64,000 bases of DNA, from the NCBI RefSeq assembly GCF_900109345.1, contig NZ_FNZN01000001.1, positions 751,883 through 815,882 of the forward strand. The letters are read 5' to 3'. This document shows, piece after piece, positions 38,593 to 47,613 of this stretch (positions within the stretch are counted from its first letter, which is position 1; the number at the start of each line of letters is the position of its first letter). The DNA is from Maribacter orientalis. Lineage in GTDB: Bacteria; Bacteroidota; Bacteroidia; Flavobacteriales; Flavobacteriaceae. The position numbers and the translations under genes are program-made. The notes under the pieces were generated by a model, which had not been told where the DNA came from, did no database searches, and worked only from the letters and a program-made list of their open reading frames with translations.

Positions 38593-38967
38593 TTATTTTG
38601 ATATCATCATTCCTTTTAAGGACCATAATATAGCAAGGACATCCTTTTTGGATTCCTCATCAATACCGTTTTGATCCAAGGCTTTGAAAATATCATCCAT
38701 GACGTGCATATATTCTCCAGGACTTATATTCATTCCTGTATGGGCAGTGACCATATCCTTTCCAGTATAAGTTGCTGGTCCGCCACTACCGGCACTAAAA
38801 AAGTCGATAGTATGGCTTTTAATTATAGCCAGACGTTGCGGTTGATCTTTTAAAGGTAAGAACCTAGCCTTAACGGCAGGGTTTTCCATATGGTTAGTAA
38901 CGGTGTTATCAACAATAGTGGAAATTCCTTCTCTTCCTCCTAGACGTTCAAAAAGTGATTTATTCAT
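38593..38967 (-). CDS. Group 1 truncated haemoglobin
   Basis: A 124-residue globin: LFERLGGREGIS at the start, FLPLKDQPQR in the CD-E region, the glycine motif SAGSGG and the proximal His in VTAHTGMNIS (near 79). It binds O2 or NO at a haem. It lies 21 bases after the methyltransferase and 37 bases before the oxidase in the same operon, which hints at O2 delivery or NO removal for these enzymes. Confidence 0.9.
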   Translation of the reverse strand: MNKSLFERLGGREGISTIVDNTVTNHMENPAVKARFLPLKDQPQRLAIIKSHTIDFFSAGSGGPATYTGKDMVTAHTGMNISPGEYMHVMDDIFKALDQNGIDEESKKDVLAILWSLKGMMISK

Positions 38968-38988
38968 AATATATGGGTTTTAAAGTGA

Positions 38989-39729
38989 TTATTGTTTTGA
39001 TAATTTGGTAAATGGTATAAGCATCGACTCCTTTTTTTGATAGTTAATATAGGTTTCACCCAATGCTTTTTTGAGGTCTCTTTCTTCTAAGAACTTTACT
39101 GCTACCAGAATATAGACAGTAGTCACTGCAGCAAATAGTAAGTGTCCTATTGTCATGGTTGGGGTTGCCCAAAATGCGATTAAAAAACCCAACATTATTG
39201 GATGCCGAACCAATCCGTAGAAATAGTTGATTTGGAAAGATGGAGATTTCGAAACTCTATTTTTAAGATTGTCTACAATTTGAGTCAGGCCAAAGAGTTC
39301 AAAATGACTGATCATAAAAGTGGAGAGCAATACAATAGACCATCCAATAAAATAAATGACCTGTACGCTTATTGCCATTGAATTGTTCTCAATAGTCCAA
39401 ACGGTTGTGGGCATAGGTTGCCATTTCCAAAAAAGGAGCAAAAGTGCCAAACTGGTCAATAAAATATAAGTGCTTCTTTCTGCTGGCTTGCCTATTATCT
39501 GACCCCACCATTTTTTAAATGCCGGTCTGGTCATTACACTATGTTGCAATGCAAAGAGGCTCAATAACCCAACATTAAAAAGTAACGCGGTCATCAAATT
39601 TATTTCAACACCGATATCTATACCTTTGGGTACCCAAAGGTTATTGACAAAGCCGATAGAATAAAGGAAGGCAATCAGAAAAATAATGTAGGCCAGAATT
39701 CCGTAAATGAGTAGAATCATTTTTCTCAT
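38989..39729 (-). CDS. mddA: MddA-like S-methyltransferase, membrane-bound
   Basis: A membrane protein of about 246 residues with five or so helices, similar to methanethiol S-methyltransferase MddA, which makes dimethylsulfide from methanethiol and S-adenosylmethionine. The C-terminal half has the family block YGLVRHPIMLGFLIAFWATP (20 residues), then LEERDL and YQKKESMLIPF, as in isoprenylcysteine methyltransferases. An ATG at 39759 is also in frame, but the ATG at 39729 lies just behind a TAGATTTG -7 box and starts the first helix directly, so I prefer it. First gene of a four-gene operon. Confidence 0.82.
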   Translation of the reverse strand: MRKMILLIYGILAYIIFLIAFLYSIGFVNNLWVPKGIDIGVEINLMTALLFNVGLLSLFALQHSVMTRPAFKKWWGQIIGKPAERSTYILLTSLALLLLFWKWQPMPTTVWTIENNSMAISVQVIYFIGWSIVLLSTFMISHFELFGLTQIVDNLKNRVSKSPSFQINYFYGLVRHPIMLGFLIAFWATPTMTIGHLLFAAVTTVYILVAVKFLEERDLKKALGETYINYQKKESMLIPFTKLSKQ

Positions 39730-39770
39730 GACTAGAAATGTTTCGGTTGTCTCTACCAAATCTAGTCATG
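39727..39770. repeat. Inverted repeat over the mddA start codon and -7 box
   Basis: CATGACTAGA (39727-39736) and TCTAGTCATG (39761-39770) are a perfect 10-base inverted repeat 24 bases apart. On the minus strand the first arm overlaps TAGATTTG (39757-39764), a -7 box, and the second arm contains the ATG of the methyltransferase (39729). It may be an operator for the AraC regulator encoded just upstream, or, in RNA, a hairpin that hides the start codon. A few such repeats would occur in 64 kb by chance. Confidence 0.5.
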
Positions 39771-39849
39771 CTTTTTCATTATGAATTCTACATTTCAACC
39801 AAACACTATAACAATTCGTTCAGACTGTATTTCTTTTTATCTCAATTAC

Positions 39850-40920
39850 TTATGTATTCTTAATAAAGGAAGATGGCGAAATTCCATACATTTTATGAAA
39901 ACACTTTGTAAAATAGGCAGCACTGTTGAAGCCTGTTTCATAAGCGATTTCAGATATAGATTTTTCTTTTTTATATAATAGCTTTATTGAGTTTTCTAAT
40001 CGGTGTTCTTGAATTAAATTATTTGTGGACGTATGTAATATACTTTTCGTTTTTCGATACAATTGAGAAGTGCTCAAACCTAAATGGGAACAAAACTTCT
40101 CGACACCTAAATCAGGATTCTGCCATTCACTATCTAAGTAATTCATCACACTATTTAAAAACTGTTCTTCTTGAAATGGAAGTGTTTTTATTTCCTTATC
40201 AGATAATTGTAAGTTCTGATTTTCGCTTTCGTATAATTCCTTTACTTCAGAAGTGATGACGATTTGTCCTCGAGAAATATTTGACAATCGCATAGCAGTT
40301 TTTATGGTTTCCTCAAAAAAACCATGCTCTTTGGTTACCGGTACACCGGCACTGACACCAATATTCAATTGTTTAGTGTCTTCTTTAGACACTGCAAATG
40401 CCTTCTTAATTGCCAATGAGGCATTAATGGCCTTAGTAGTTGATGTATTAGATATTAAAAGGTACTTGTCATCATTATTTATGAGGCGGCCTTCGTAGTC
40501 GGCAATTATAACCTTTATTTTTTCAAACAATTTGTTAGATGGTGAAATAGCGATACCATGCACAACAAATTTAATAATGGTTAAAATACGAAATGCAGGA
40601 TTGTTAATTATGTTCAATTCCTTTTTCTGCGATTTGCTAGGGTCTTCAATGCGACCTAAAAAAGACTCAACAATACTGGCATCAACTTCAATTATTGTAT
40701 TGGGAACCTCACCGTGTGCTTCGGAGTGCATTTCTGTAATCGCTTCTTTATTAGGTGCTTCAACCAGGCAAAAGGCTGTTTTACGCTGATCATCGTACCA
40801 GTATGTAAGTCCTTTGCAACAATATTTATGTTGAATTCTTAAATCTTCAAGATGTATCTCAGCAACAATCTTAGCGGTTACTTCCTCAGCCACATCGTGG
40901 CGATCCATATATATGGGCAT
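39850..40920 (-). CDS. Three-domain AraC regulator (DUF4242, cyclase-like, AraC HTH)
   Basis: A 356-residue regulator. Residues 1-92 match the DUF4242 nickel-binding type (MPIYMDRHDV, QHKYCCKGLTYWYDD, then MHSEAHGEVP). Residues 105-235 resemble a class III adenylate/guanylate cyclase domain (FRILTIIKFV, NIGVSAGVPV, AMRLSNISRGQIVIT) but lack the Asp residues that bind the metal, so it is probably a sensor without catalysis. Residues 255-356 are an AraC helix-turn-helix pair (LGLSTSQLYRKTKSI, ISEIAYETGFNSAAYFTKCF). It lies directly upstream of the methyltransferase operon on the same strand and probably controls it through the inverted repeat at 39727. Confidence 0.78.
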   Translation of the reverse strand: MPIYMDRHDVAEEVTAKIVAEIHLEDLRIQHKYCCKGLTYWYDDQRKTAFCLVEAPNKEAITEMHSEAHGEVPNTIIEVDASIVESFLGRIEDPSKSQKKELNIINNPAFRILTIIKFVVHGIAISPSNKLFEKIKVIIADYEGRLINNDDKYLLISNTSTTKAINASLAIKKAFAVSKEDTKQLNIGVSAGVPVTKEHGFFEETIKTAMRLSNISRGQIVITSEVKELYESENQNLQLSDKEIKTLPFQEEQFLNSVMNYLDSEWQNPDLGVEKFCSHLGLSTSQLYRKTKSILHTSTNNLIQEHRLENSIKLLYKKEKSISEIAYETGFNSAAYFTKCFHKMYGISPSSFIKNT

Positions 40921-41323
40921 GTTGTATGTTTTATGAGGTTAATACTCGTGTAAACCTAGGGGAAGCATGTTAAATGTAAGAATTAATTATTTGTAATTAA
41001 TATTAGATGTTTTGAATTTTTAAGAGTGATAGATCATTGAATGGGTCAAAGAATCCTCACTATTCATTTTGGTAACCTGAATCGTTTCCATTTTTTGCAA
41101 ATTTCTCTAGCTTGATAAGCTTATGGATATAAAACAAACATGACAGATTAATAGGTAGAAATATATGGTTCGTTGTAATTAACATTCCTGTTAGCTAATG
41201 CATATTTTGATTAGGTATAGCTAGAATTATTCTAGGCTTCAATAACATCATATACTTCAACTATTTCACAGCTTATTTTCACAATGTTTTAATAACTTAG
41301 CCGGCTAGTTATAAAACCCTGTA
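40921..41323. other. Divergent intergenic region
   Basis: About 400 AT-rich bases between the AraC regulator (minus) and the outer-membrane protein gene (plus). No coding frame and no clear -7 box; promoters for both must lie here. Confidence 0.45.
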
Positions 41324-42094
41324 ATGAGCATTTTCAGAACCTTAGTTTTCTTTTTCTTATTTCAAACGATTGGCCAAAATTCATATGGACAATTGGTGAA
41401 TATAGAATCGAAGAGAATGCAGAAAGATTCCACACGGTTTGCTTTAAAAAGCGATGTCTTGGCAAATTATACAGATAATAACGGAGACTATATATTTCAA
41501 ATAGGTTCTAATATTACCACCCAATTGAAGTCTAAAGATTTAAAAAAAATATACTTTTTCATTGGTAACTATAATCTAATTCGAAGTCAGGACCAAGATT
41601 TTCAAAATTCATGGTTCTTTCATTTACGCTACAATCAAAAACTATCAGAACTATTTCGATTAGAGGCCTTCATCCAAAATCAGGATAATAAATTATTGAC
41701 CATTACCAGTAGAAATTTAATTGGCGCCGGTATTCGTTTAAAACTGCTTTCAACTGAAACTACAAAGGCATATTTTGGAAATGCATATATGTACGAAATT
41801 GAAAAAATTGATATCACCAACGAGCTTTTTTATAACCACAGAAACAGTAGTTATTTTTCCATAAATCAATCATTTAAAAAAACACGATTAGATATAACGG
41901 GAACAGTATATTTTCAACCGCTTTATAAATACATTGCCAATCATCGCATATTATGTCAGTTAAAGACCGAATTACCAATTACAAAAGTTATTAGCTTATC
42001 TGCACTCTACAATTATTTCTATAGTAGCTTTTCGCCCACAGCAGAAAATGATCGCTCATCTAACTTGAGCTTTGGATTTACATTGACAATGTAA
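41324..42094 (+). CDS. Outer-membrane barrel protein (DUF481-like)
   Basis: A 256-residue exported protein with a signal peptide ending near YGQ (residue 23). The rest consists of alternating strands with aromatic belts, typical of outer-membrane beta-barrels such as DUF481 proteins, and it ends in a short strand (SFGFTLTM). Specific function unknown. Single-gene unit. Confidence 0.68.
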   Translation: MSIFRTLVFFFLFQTIGQNSYGQLVNIESKRMQKDSTRFALKSDVLANYTDNNGDYIFQIGSNITTQLKSKDLKKIYFFIGNYNLIRSQDQDFQNSWFFHLRYNQKLSELFRLEAFIQNQDNKLLTITSRNLIGAGIRLKLLSTETTKAYFGNAYMYEIEKIDITNELFYNHRNSSYFSINQSFKKTRLDITGTVYFQPLYKYIANHRILCQLKTELPITKVISLSALYNYFYSSFSPTAENDRSSNLSFGFTLTM

Positions 42095-42259
42095 TCTACA
42101 TATTAATTTTATGGTATTTTGGAATGATATCAATTAATCTCATATCTGAAAACTACCCAAAGAATTCTTAACTACCTCACGCTAAAAGATATATGTTTAT
42201 AATTGAAATTTTGTGAATATCTATCCCCTTTTTTAACCGTAAGAACTATGGCTAAAACC

Positions 42260-42267
42260 TATATTTG
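42260..42267 (+). promoter_or_regulatory. -7 promoter box of the DUF4494 gene
   Basis: TATATTTG fits TAnnTTTG exactly and ends 22 bases before the ATG at 42290, the usual distance. No clear -33 box is visible. Confidence 0.6.
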
Positions 42268-42289
42268 CCACCCCTAAAAATAACATGAT

Positions 42290-42853
42290 ATGAGTGCAAC
42301 TTGGTACGAGTGTAAAGTAAAATATAGAAAACTGGATGAAGCTTCTGGTACACAGAAAGTAAAGACCGAACCTTTTTTGGTCGATGCAATTTCATATACC
42401 GAGGCAGAAAGTAGAATTACCGAAGAAATGTCGGCTTATTTAAGCGATAGTGATGAAATTAAAATCACGAATATTAAAGTAGCTAACTATGCAGAAATTC
42501 ATCCATTTGAGAATTCTGACCGTTGGTTTAAATCTAGAGTTTCATTAATCGCCTTTGATGAAGAAAGCGGTAAAGAACGTAAGACAAATATGTATTTGCT
42601 GATACAGGCAAATGATGTAAAAGAAGCTTACGATAATACCATAAGTGTTATGAAAGATACCATGGGTGAGTATACTGTACCAGCCATTTCAGAATCACCA
42701 ATTATGGATGTATTTCCATATTTTTCTGGTGAAGAAGATGATATGGCACGCGTAGAAAAATTTAATACTTTGAAAGATTCCGTACCTGCAGTGGTAGAAG
42801 TTATTGAGGAAGATCCTATTGAAGCTGAAACTGAGGCCGAAGTCGAAGCTTAA
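42290..42853 (+). CDS. DUF4494 protein
   Basis: A 187-residue cytosolic protein of the DUF4494 family, common in Bacteroidota and of unknown function. MSATWYECKVKYRKLDE at the start and ISESPIMDVFPYF near the end are the family's conserved blocks; the acidic tail (EVIEEDPIEAETEAEVEA) varies. Its TAA overlaps the stop of the converging AraC gene by three bases in the palindrome CTTAAG. Confidence 0.85.
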   Translation: MSATWYECKVKYRKLDEASGTQKVKTEPFLVDAISYTEAESRITEEMSAYLSDSDEIKITNIKVANYAEIHPFENSDRWFKSRVSLIAFDEESGKERKTNMYLLIQANDVKEAYDNTISVMKDTMGEYTVPAISESPIMDVFPYFSGEEDDMARVEKFNTLKDSVPAVVEVIEEDPIEAETEAEVEA

Positions 42854-43683
42854 GCTCTAAATTCTCTCGGACTTTTCCCTTTCAGTTTTTTGAAAGTACG
42901 ATTAAAATGAGACACACTTTCAAAACCACAGTCAAAAGCAATGGCCTGTATATATTTATCTGTAGTTGATAAATATATACAGGCCTGTTCAATTCTAGAT
43001 AGATTTAAAAATGTGACAAATGAATGTCCTACAGTCTTTTTAAACCATCTACAAAAAGACTGTTCTACCATATTAGCTCTCTCTGCCATTTTTTTCACGG
43101 TAAGCTTTTTATCCAAATTTTCAAGAATATAACAAGTAATTGATTTCACCTTGTTTTGTGTATTTGCATTTGCAATTTGATGATGAAAAGATACCGACGA
43201 GAGGTATTTTCGATTAGCATCTATATGCAACCGATGTAATAATTGCAGCAATACTGACAATTGTTCAGCCTTAAACATTGTTTCAAAATCATGTAATAGC
43301 TGTAGCGTTTTTTTATCTGGATTTAGAAAATGTATACCTCTTTCCGCTTCTTTATATAGTACATGTAATAGTGCACATTCTTTATAGGCGCTAAAAATAT
43401 CGGCTGGAAATTGAATTACAATCGCTTCTTGACTATGTTCTTCTCCTTGATTAAAGGATGTATAATTATGAGGAAGATTAGCCCCTAAGAGGACCAAATC
43501 ATTTTCTGCAAACGGTAGAATACTATTACCTACAAAACGGGTGCCTCTACCTTTTGTTATAAAGGTTAGTTCTAATTCAGGATGATAGTGCCAATACGGT
43601 TTAAAATGGTTTACTTCAAGTTTAAAGAAGTTGAAAGAACTTTTTGATTTTTGTAATCCAATTTTCTCTACAACAGGTTTCAT
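42850..43683 (-). CDS. AraC-family regulator with cupin sensor domain
   Basis: A 277-residue regulator. The N-terminal half is a cupin (HFKPYWHYHPELELTFITKG, GSNILP-type strands) that could bind a sugar; the C-terminal half is an AraC helix-turn-helix pair (KKMAERANMVEQSFCRWFKK, then AIAFDCGFESVSHFNRTFKK). It is divergent from the PhyH-isomerase-oxidoreductase cluster at 43814 and probably activates it. The stop overlaps that of the DUF4494 gene. Confidence 0.9.
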   Translation of the reverse strand: MKPVVEKIGLQKSKSSFNFFKLEVNHFKPYWHYHPELELTFITKGRGTRFVGNSILPFAENDLVLLGANLPHNYTSFNQGEEHSQEAIVIQFPADIFSAYKECALLHVLYKEAERGIHFLNPDKKTLQLLHDFETMFKAEQLSVLLQLLHRLHIDANRKYLSSVSFHHQIANANTQNKVKSITCYILENLDKKLTVKKMAERANMVEQSFCRWFKKTVGHSFVTFLNLSRIEQACIYLSTTDKYIQAIAFDCGFESVSHFNRTFKKLKGKSPREFRA

Positions 43684-43813
43684 CTAACTTATATTAACAC
43701 AAATAATAGATAATATAACCAAATTGTGTTTAGATATGCATAGTATTGGTTAAAATCGAAAAACTTTTAAAGAAGTTAACGTCCTAATTTTACAATTCTA
43801 AATATTATATGTT

Positions 43814-44620
43814 ATGAAAAACCTCGATTTATTAGATATCCCATATACCCTTACCAAAGATCAAATTGATTTTTATCATACATACCGTTACATTAAATTG
43901 AAAGATGTTTTTGATTCACAAACGTTGTCGATCTTTAATGATGTTATTTCAAAAAAAGTGACAGAAATGAATGCAAAACCAAAACCTTTAGAAAAAAGAG
44001 ATACTTATGGTAAAGCATTTGTGCAGTTATTCAATTTGTGGAAAGAAGACGAAACGATAAAAAAACTAATATTCTCCAAAAGATTGGCACAGATTGCCAC
44101 AGAACTAATGCAAGTAGATGGTGTGCGATTATACCATGATCAAGCCCTATTTAAGGAAGCAGGCGGTGGTATTACTCCTTGGCACGCCGATCAGTATTAT
44201 TGGCCATTGCAAACCGACAAAACTATTACCGCTTGGATACCTTTACAAGAAACACCTTTAACAATGGGACCTTTAGAATTTAGTGCCGGAAGTCATGAAA
44301 TTATGGATGGTAGAGAACTTTCCATTAGTGATGAAAGTGAAAAAACTATACAAAACAGATTGAAAGTAACCGATTTTAAACATATAATAGAGCCTTTTGA
44401 AGTTGGTGAGGTCAGTTTTCATTCTGGTTGGGTATTTCACCGTGCGGGTGCCAATACCACAAATAAAATGCGAAAAGTTATGACCATTATATATATGGAT
44501 AAGGATATGAAGTTAAAAGAGCCAAGTAATGATGGTCAACAGAATGATTGGGATACTTGGTGTCCTGGTGTGCAAATTGGCGAAACCATTAATTCTCCCT
44601 TGAACCCTGTTCTATATTAA
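43814..44620 (+). CDS. Phytanoyl-CoA dioxygenase family protein
   Basis: A 268-residue Fe(II)/2-oxoglutarate-dependent oxygenase. The iron-binding HxD is WHADQ (near 123) and the distal His and the 2-oxoglutarate Arg are in FHRAGANTTNKMRK (near 215). Members hydroxylate many small molecules, including sugar-like and ether compounds, and the substrate is not readable here. The next gene begins one base after its TAA, so the two are tightly coupled, and the AraC gene opposite is the likely regulator. Confidence 0.87.
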   Translation: MKNLDLLDIPYTLTKDQIDFYHTYRYIKLKDVFDSQTLSIFNDVISKKVTEMNAKPKPLEKRDTYGKAFVQLFNLWKEDETIKKLIFSKRLAQIATELMQVDGVRLYHDQALFKEAGGGITPWHADQYYWPLQTDKTITAWIPLQETPLTMGPLEFSAGSHEIMDGRELSISDESEKTIQNRLKVTDFKHIIEPFEVGEVSFHSGWVFHRAGANTTNKMRKVMTIIYMDKDMKLKEPSNDGQQNDWDTWCPGVQIGETINSPLNPVLY

Positions 44621-45451
44621 ATGAAGAAAATTAACTATTTATATCCGCATTGGGGAAGTGATGATTTATCTGCTTTAGATTTTTTTGAACTTGTAAAGAT
44701 TCAAGGTTTTCAAGGAGTTGAAATTAATCTTCCTAAAGATGAAACCTTTGAAAAAGAATTTTTTAGAGGTTTGGAAAAATCACGAGAACAAAATCCGAAT
44801 TTTATATGCGTTTTACAGCAAGTATTACCAGTAAAATTGGAAACGGTGGAAGCATATATTATTAATGTATTGACCGAGCTAGAACGTATGTTGCCTTACC
44901 ATCCAAATTTTATTAATTCCCATACCGGAAAAGACCACTTTTCATTTAAAGATAATTGCTTGGTAATTGAGGCAATAGAAAGCTTTTCTAAGCAAAACAA
45001 TATTCCAGTTTATCATGAAATTCATAGGGGTCGCTTTACTTATCATTCGGCCACTACCCTATCTTACTTAGATAAATATCCACAATTACAACTGGTAGGA
45101 GATTTATCTCATTGGTGCGTGGTGTCAGAAAGTATGCTACAAGACCAAGAACATATCCTTGAAAAAATTATTCCACATATTAAACATATTCATGCACGAG
45201 TCGGTTTTGAACAGGCACCACAGGTTAACAATCCTTTTGCTCCAGAATGGAATATTTATTTAGAACAATATCTTCACTGGTGGCAACGTGTAATAAATGA
45301 GCATCTAGCTTTGGATACTTTTTCTATTACTCCTGAATTTGGACCCTATCCTTATATGCCCCAAGCTCCATTTAGTAAGGAGCCACTGGCTAATCAACAA
45401 GAATTGAATGTAACCATGAAAACCTATATAGATAGTCGATTGAAATTTTAA
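44621..45451 (+). CDS. Sugar phosphate isomerase/epimerase-like TIM barrel
   Basis: A 276-residue protein of the xylose-isomerase-like TIM-barrel family. Acid and His metal ligands appear in YHEIHRGR, LVGDLSHW and HIHARVG, and a Glu in SITPEFGPYP. Members isomerise or epimerise sugars or act on 3-keto sugars, and cytosolic location is expected because there is no signal peptide. It starts directly after the dioxygenase stop. Confidence 0.85.
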   Translation: MKKINYLYPHWGSDDLSALDFFELVKIQGFQGVEINLPKDETFEKEFFRGLEKSREQNPNFICVLQQVLPVKLETVEAYIINVLTELERMLPYHPNFINSHTGKDHFSFKDNCLVIEAIESFSKQNNIPVYHEIHRGRFTYHSATTLSYLDKYPQLQLVGDLSHWCVVSESMLQDQEHILEKIIPHIKHIHARVGFEQAPQVNNPFAPEWNIYLEQYLHWWQRVINEHLALDTFSITPEFGPYPYMPQAPFSKEPLANQQELNVTMKTYIDSRLKF

Positions 45452-45560
45452 AAAGCCAAAGTTGGATTGCCAAGATTACATATGGTAAAATGGATTCATG
45501 AATTTCAAAACAAGTTTACCTATATTTATATATAAGTAAATCAACCTAATACATAATCTT

Positions 45561-46667
45561 ATGTCTTCAAGAAGAGAATTTATAGAGAAACTTTCGATTA
45601 CAGCTATCAGTGTGCCCTTACTATACAGTCCTGCACAACTGTTCGCTGCAAGTTCAGAACCTTATGAAGGACCAATTTTAAAAGTAGCCATCATGGGCTT
45701 AGGAAGCTATGGAACACGTGTTGCTGAGGCTATGCAATCATGTACACGTGCTAAATTAGTAGGCGTAATTAGTGGTACACCTAGCAAAATAAAAAAATGG
45801 CAATCGAAATATGATATTCCAGAAAAGAATTGCTATAACTATGATAATTTTGATGCTATAAAAAATAATCCAGATATTGATGCCGTATATATTATTACCC
45901 CAAATGGATTGCATAAGGACCAAACTATTCGAGTAGCCAAAGCAGGTAAGCATGTTATCAGTGAAAAGCCGATGGGTATCAACGCCCAAGAAGGGCAAGA
46001 AATGGTAGACGTCTGTAAAGCGGCCAATGTAAAGCTATTGATTGGGTACCGGATGCATTTTGAGCCCAAGACCGTTGCCGTAATCCAAATGCGTAAAGAT
46101 GGGGATTTTGGGCAACCTAAATTCTTTCAAGGACAATCTGGTTTTACTATCGGTGATCCAACTCAATGGCGTTTAAACAAAGAACTGTCGGGTGGTGGTG
46201 CCATGATGGATATTGGTATTTATTCTATAAATGGAGCTAGATATATGTTAGGCGAAGAACCTGTATGGGTAACCGCACAGGAAACAAAAACTGATCCGAT
46301 AAAATTTAAGGAAGGCATTGATGAGACGATACAATTTCAAATGGGTTTCCCTAGTGGTGCTGTGGCCAATTGCCTTTCTACGTATAGTATGAATAATTTA
46401 GACCGGTTTTATATGACTGGTTCTAAGGGATTTGTTGAAATGCAGCCCTCAACCGGATACGGACCTATTGAAGGGAGAACTCATAAAGGTCCTTTGACCC
46501 AACCTCACATTACACACCAAACCTTACAAATGGATGGAATGGCCGCACTCATTTTTGATGGGGTACAGCCCATTGTTCCTGTAGATGGCGAGGAAGGCGT
46601 AAAGGATATGAAAATTATTGATGCAATCTTTAAAGCTGCTAAAACCGGACAGAAAGTTACATTATAA
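45561..46667 (+). CDS. Tat-exported Gfo/Idh/MocA-family oxidoreductase
   Basis: A 368-residue NAD(P)-dependent sugar oxidoreductase. The N-terminus has a twin-arginine signal (SSRREFIEKL then a hydrophobic stretch ending QLFAAS), so the folded enzyme with its cofactor is exported. The Rossmann part is GLGSYGTRVAEAM, and EKPMGIN carries the conserved Lys-Pro pair. Such enzymes oxidise sugars, often at C3. It follows the isomerase by 109 bases and precedes a converging DUF1080 gene. Confidence 0.88.
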   Translation: MSSRREFIEKLSITAISVPLLYSPAQLFAASSEPYEGPILKVAIMGLGSYGTRVAEAMQSCTRAKLVGVISGTPSKIKKWQSKYDIPEKNCYNYDNFDAIKNNPDIDAVYIITPNGLHKDQTIRVAKAGKHVISEKPMGINAQEGQEMVDVCKAANVKLLIGYRMHFEPKTVAVIQMRKDGDFGQPKFFQGQSGFTIGDPTQWRLNKELSGGGAMMDIGIYSINGARYMLGEEPVWVTAQETKTDPIKFKEGIDETIQFQMGFPSGAVANCLSTYSMNNLDRFYMTGSKGFVEMQPSTGYGPIEGRTHKGPLTQPHITHQTLQMDGMAALIFDGVQPIVPVDGEEGVKDMKIIDAIFKAAKTGQKVTL

Positions 46668-46691
46668 AAGTATAATTGAACTGCTGGAAGC

Positions 46692-47522
46692 TTAATACTC
46701 TAGAAGTTCAATTTTACGAAAATCTATGGGGTGGCTGTTGGACTGTAAGGAAACATAGCCGCCCTTTACTTTGGTATTCTCGCCATCCATCAGCATTTTT
46801 GCCGTTTCATTCGCCGGATTGTATGTTGGATTGGCATAGCTTAGAATTTCTACCCCATTTACATAATGCGTAATCTTACCATTTTTCACTTCAATTTCTG
46901 CCGTGACCCATTGGTCGCCATGAAAGGTTCTACCTACTTCTGCAGGGATACACGTGGTGGTATTCCTTTCCCCCATGTATTCTATAAACATACCGCTGGT
47001 ACAGGCCGCACCTAATGGTCTGTCTTCCGTACCATTACCCCCATGAAAATTATATTCCAAACAAACGGGAAAGGCATCGTCTAGTTTTTGAGAAGCAGGG
47101 GGTTGTCCATAAAATTGAATACCACTATCGCGATAACCCCAAGTTGGTGCTCCTGGAGCAGTTTCACCTACAAATCTGTATTCTACCTTTAATCTATAGT
47201 TAGTCAAATACTTATCAAAATAAACCGTACCAAAACGGTCATTAAAATCTTGACCATAGGCATCATATCGTATTTTTAATATATTATCTTCAACTCGTAA
47301 TGTATTACCGAAATTCTCACCCAAGGGATAGCCTCTGATTTTTATCGTCCAACCTGTTAAATCCCTTCCGTTAAAAATAGAGGTCCATTTTGGCTGATCG
47401 TCAACTGTAACCACATCAGATGAATTATCTGCACTTTTAACTGCTTTTATATTTCCGCAGGATACAACGGTTACGAGTATGACAATGCTCATTACCATTA
47501 TGGTTAGGGTACGTGAATTCAT
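46692..47522 (-). CDS. DUF1080 lipoprotein (3-keto-disaccharide hydrolase type)
   Basis: A 276-residue lipoprotein (lipobox VVSC, Cys22) with the concanavalin-like fold of the DUF1080 family: WTSIFNGRDLTGWTIK at the start, GDSGIQFYG-type strand (RDSGIQFYGQ), and VNGVEI, then GGYVSLQSNSHPIDFRKIEL at the end (20 residues). The family includes 3-keto-glycoside hydrolases. It faces the Gfo/Idh/MocA gene tail to tail, 24 bases apart, which fits one pathway: oxidation to a 3-keto sugar, then cleavage. Confidence 0.87.
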   Translation of the reverse strand: MNSRTLTIMVMSIVILVTVVSCGNIKAVKSADNSSDVVTVDDQPKWTSIFNGRDLTGWTIKIRGYPLGENFGNTLRVEDNILKIRYDAYGQDFNDRFGTVYFDKYLTNYRLKVEYRFVGETAPGAPTWGYRDSGIQFYGQPPASQKLDDAFPVCLEYNFHGGNGTEDRPLGAACTSGMFIEYMGERNTTTCIPAEVGRTFHGDQWVTAEIEVKNGKITHYVNGVEILSYANPTYNPANETAKMLMDGENTKVKGGYVSLQSNSHPIDFRKIELLEY

Positions 47523-47613
47523 TTTCGGACAGATTTATAATGTTAGTCCTAATGTACACAAAAATTAAGGGAATTATAAAAAACTATTTGTAGTCAGTCT
47601 TATAGATCATTTT

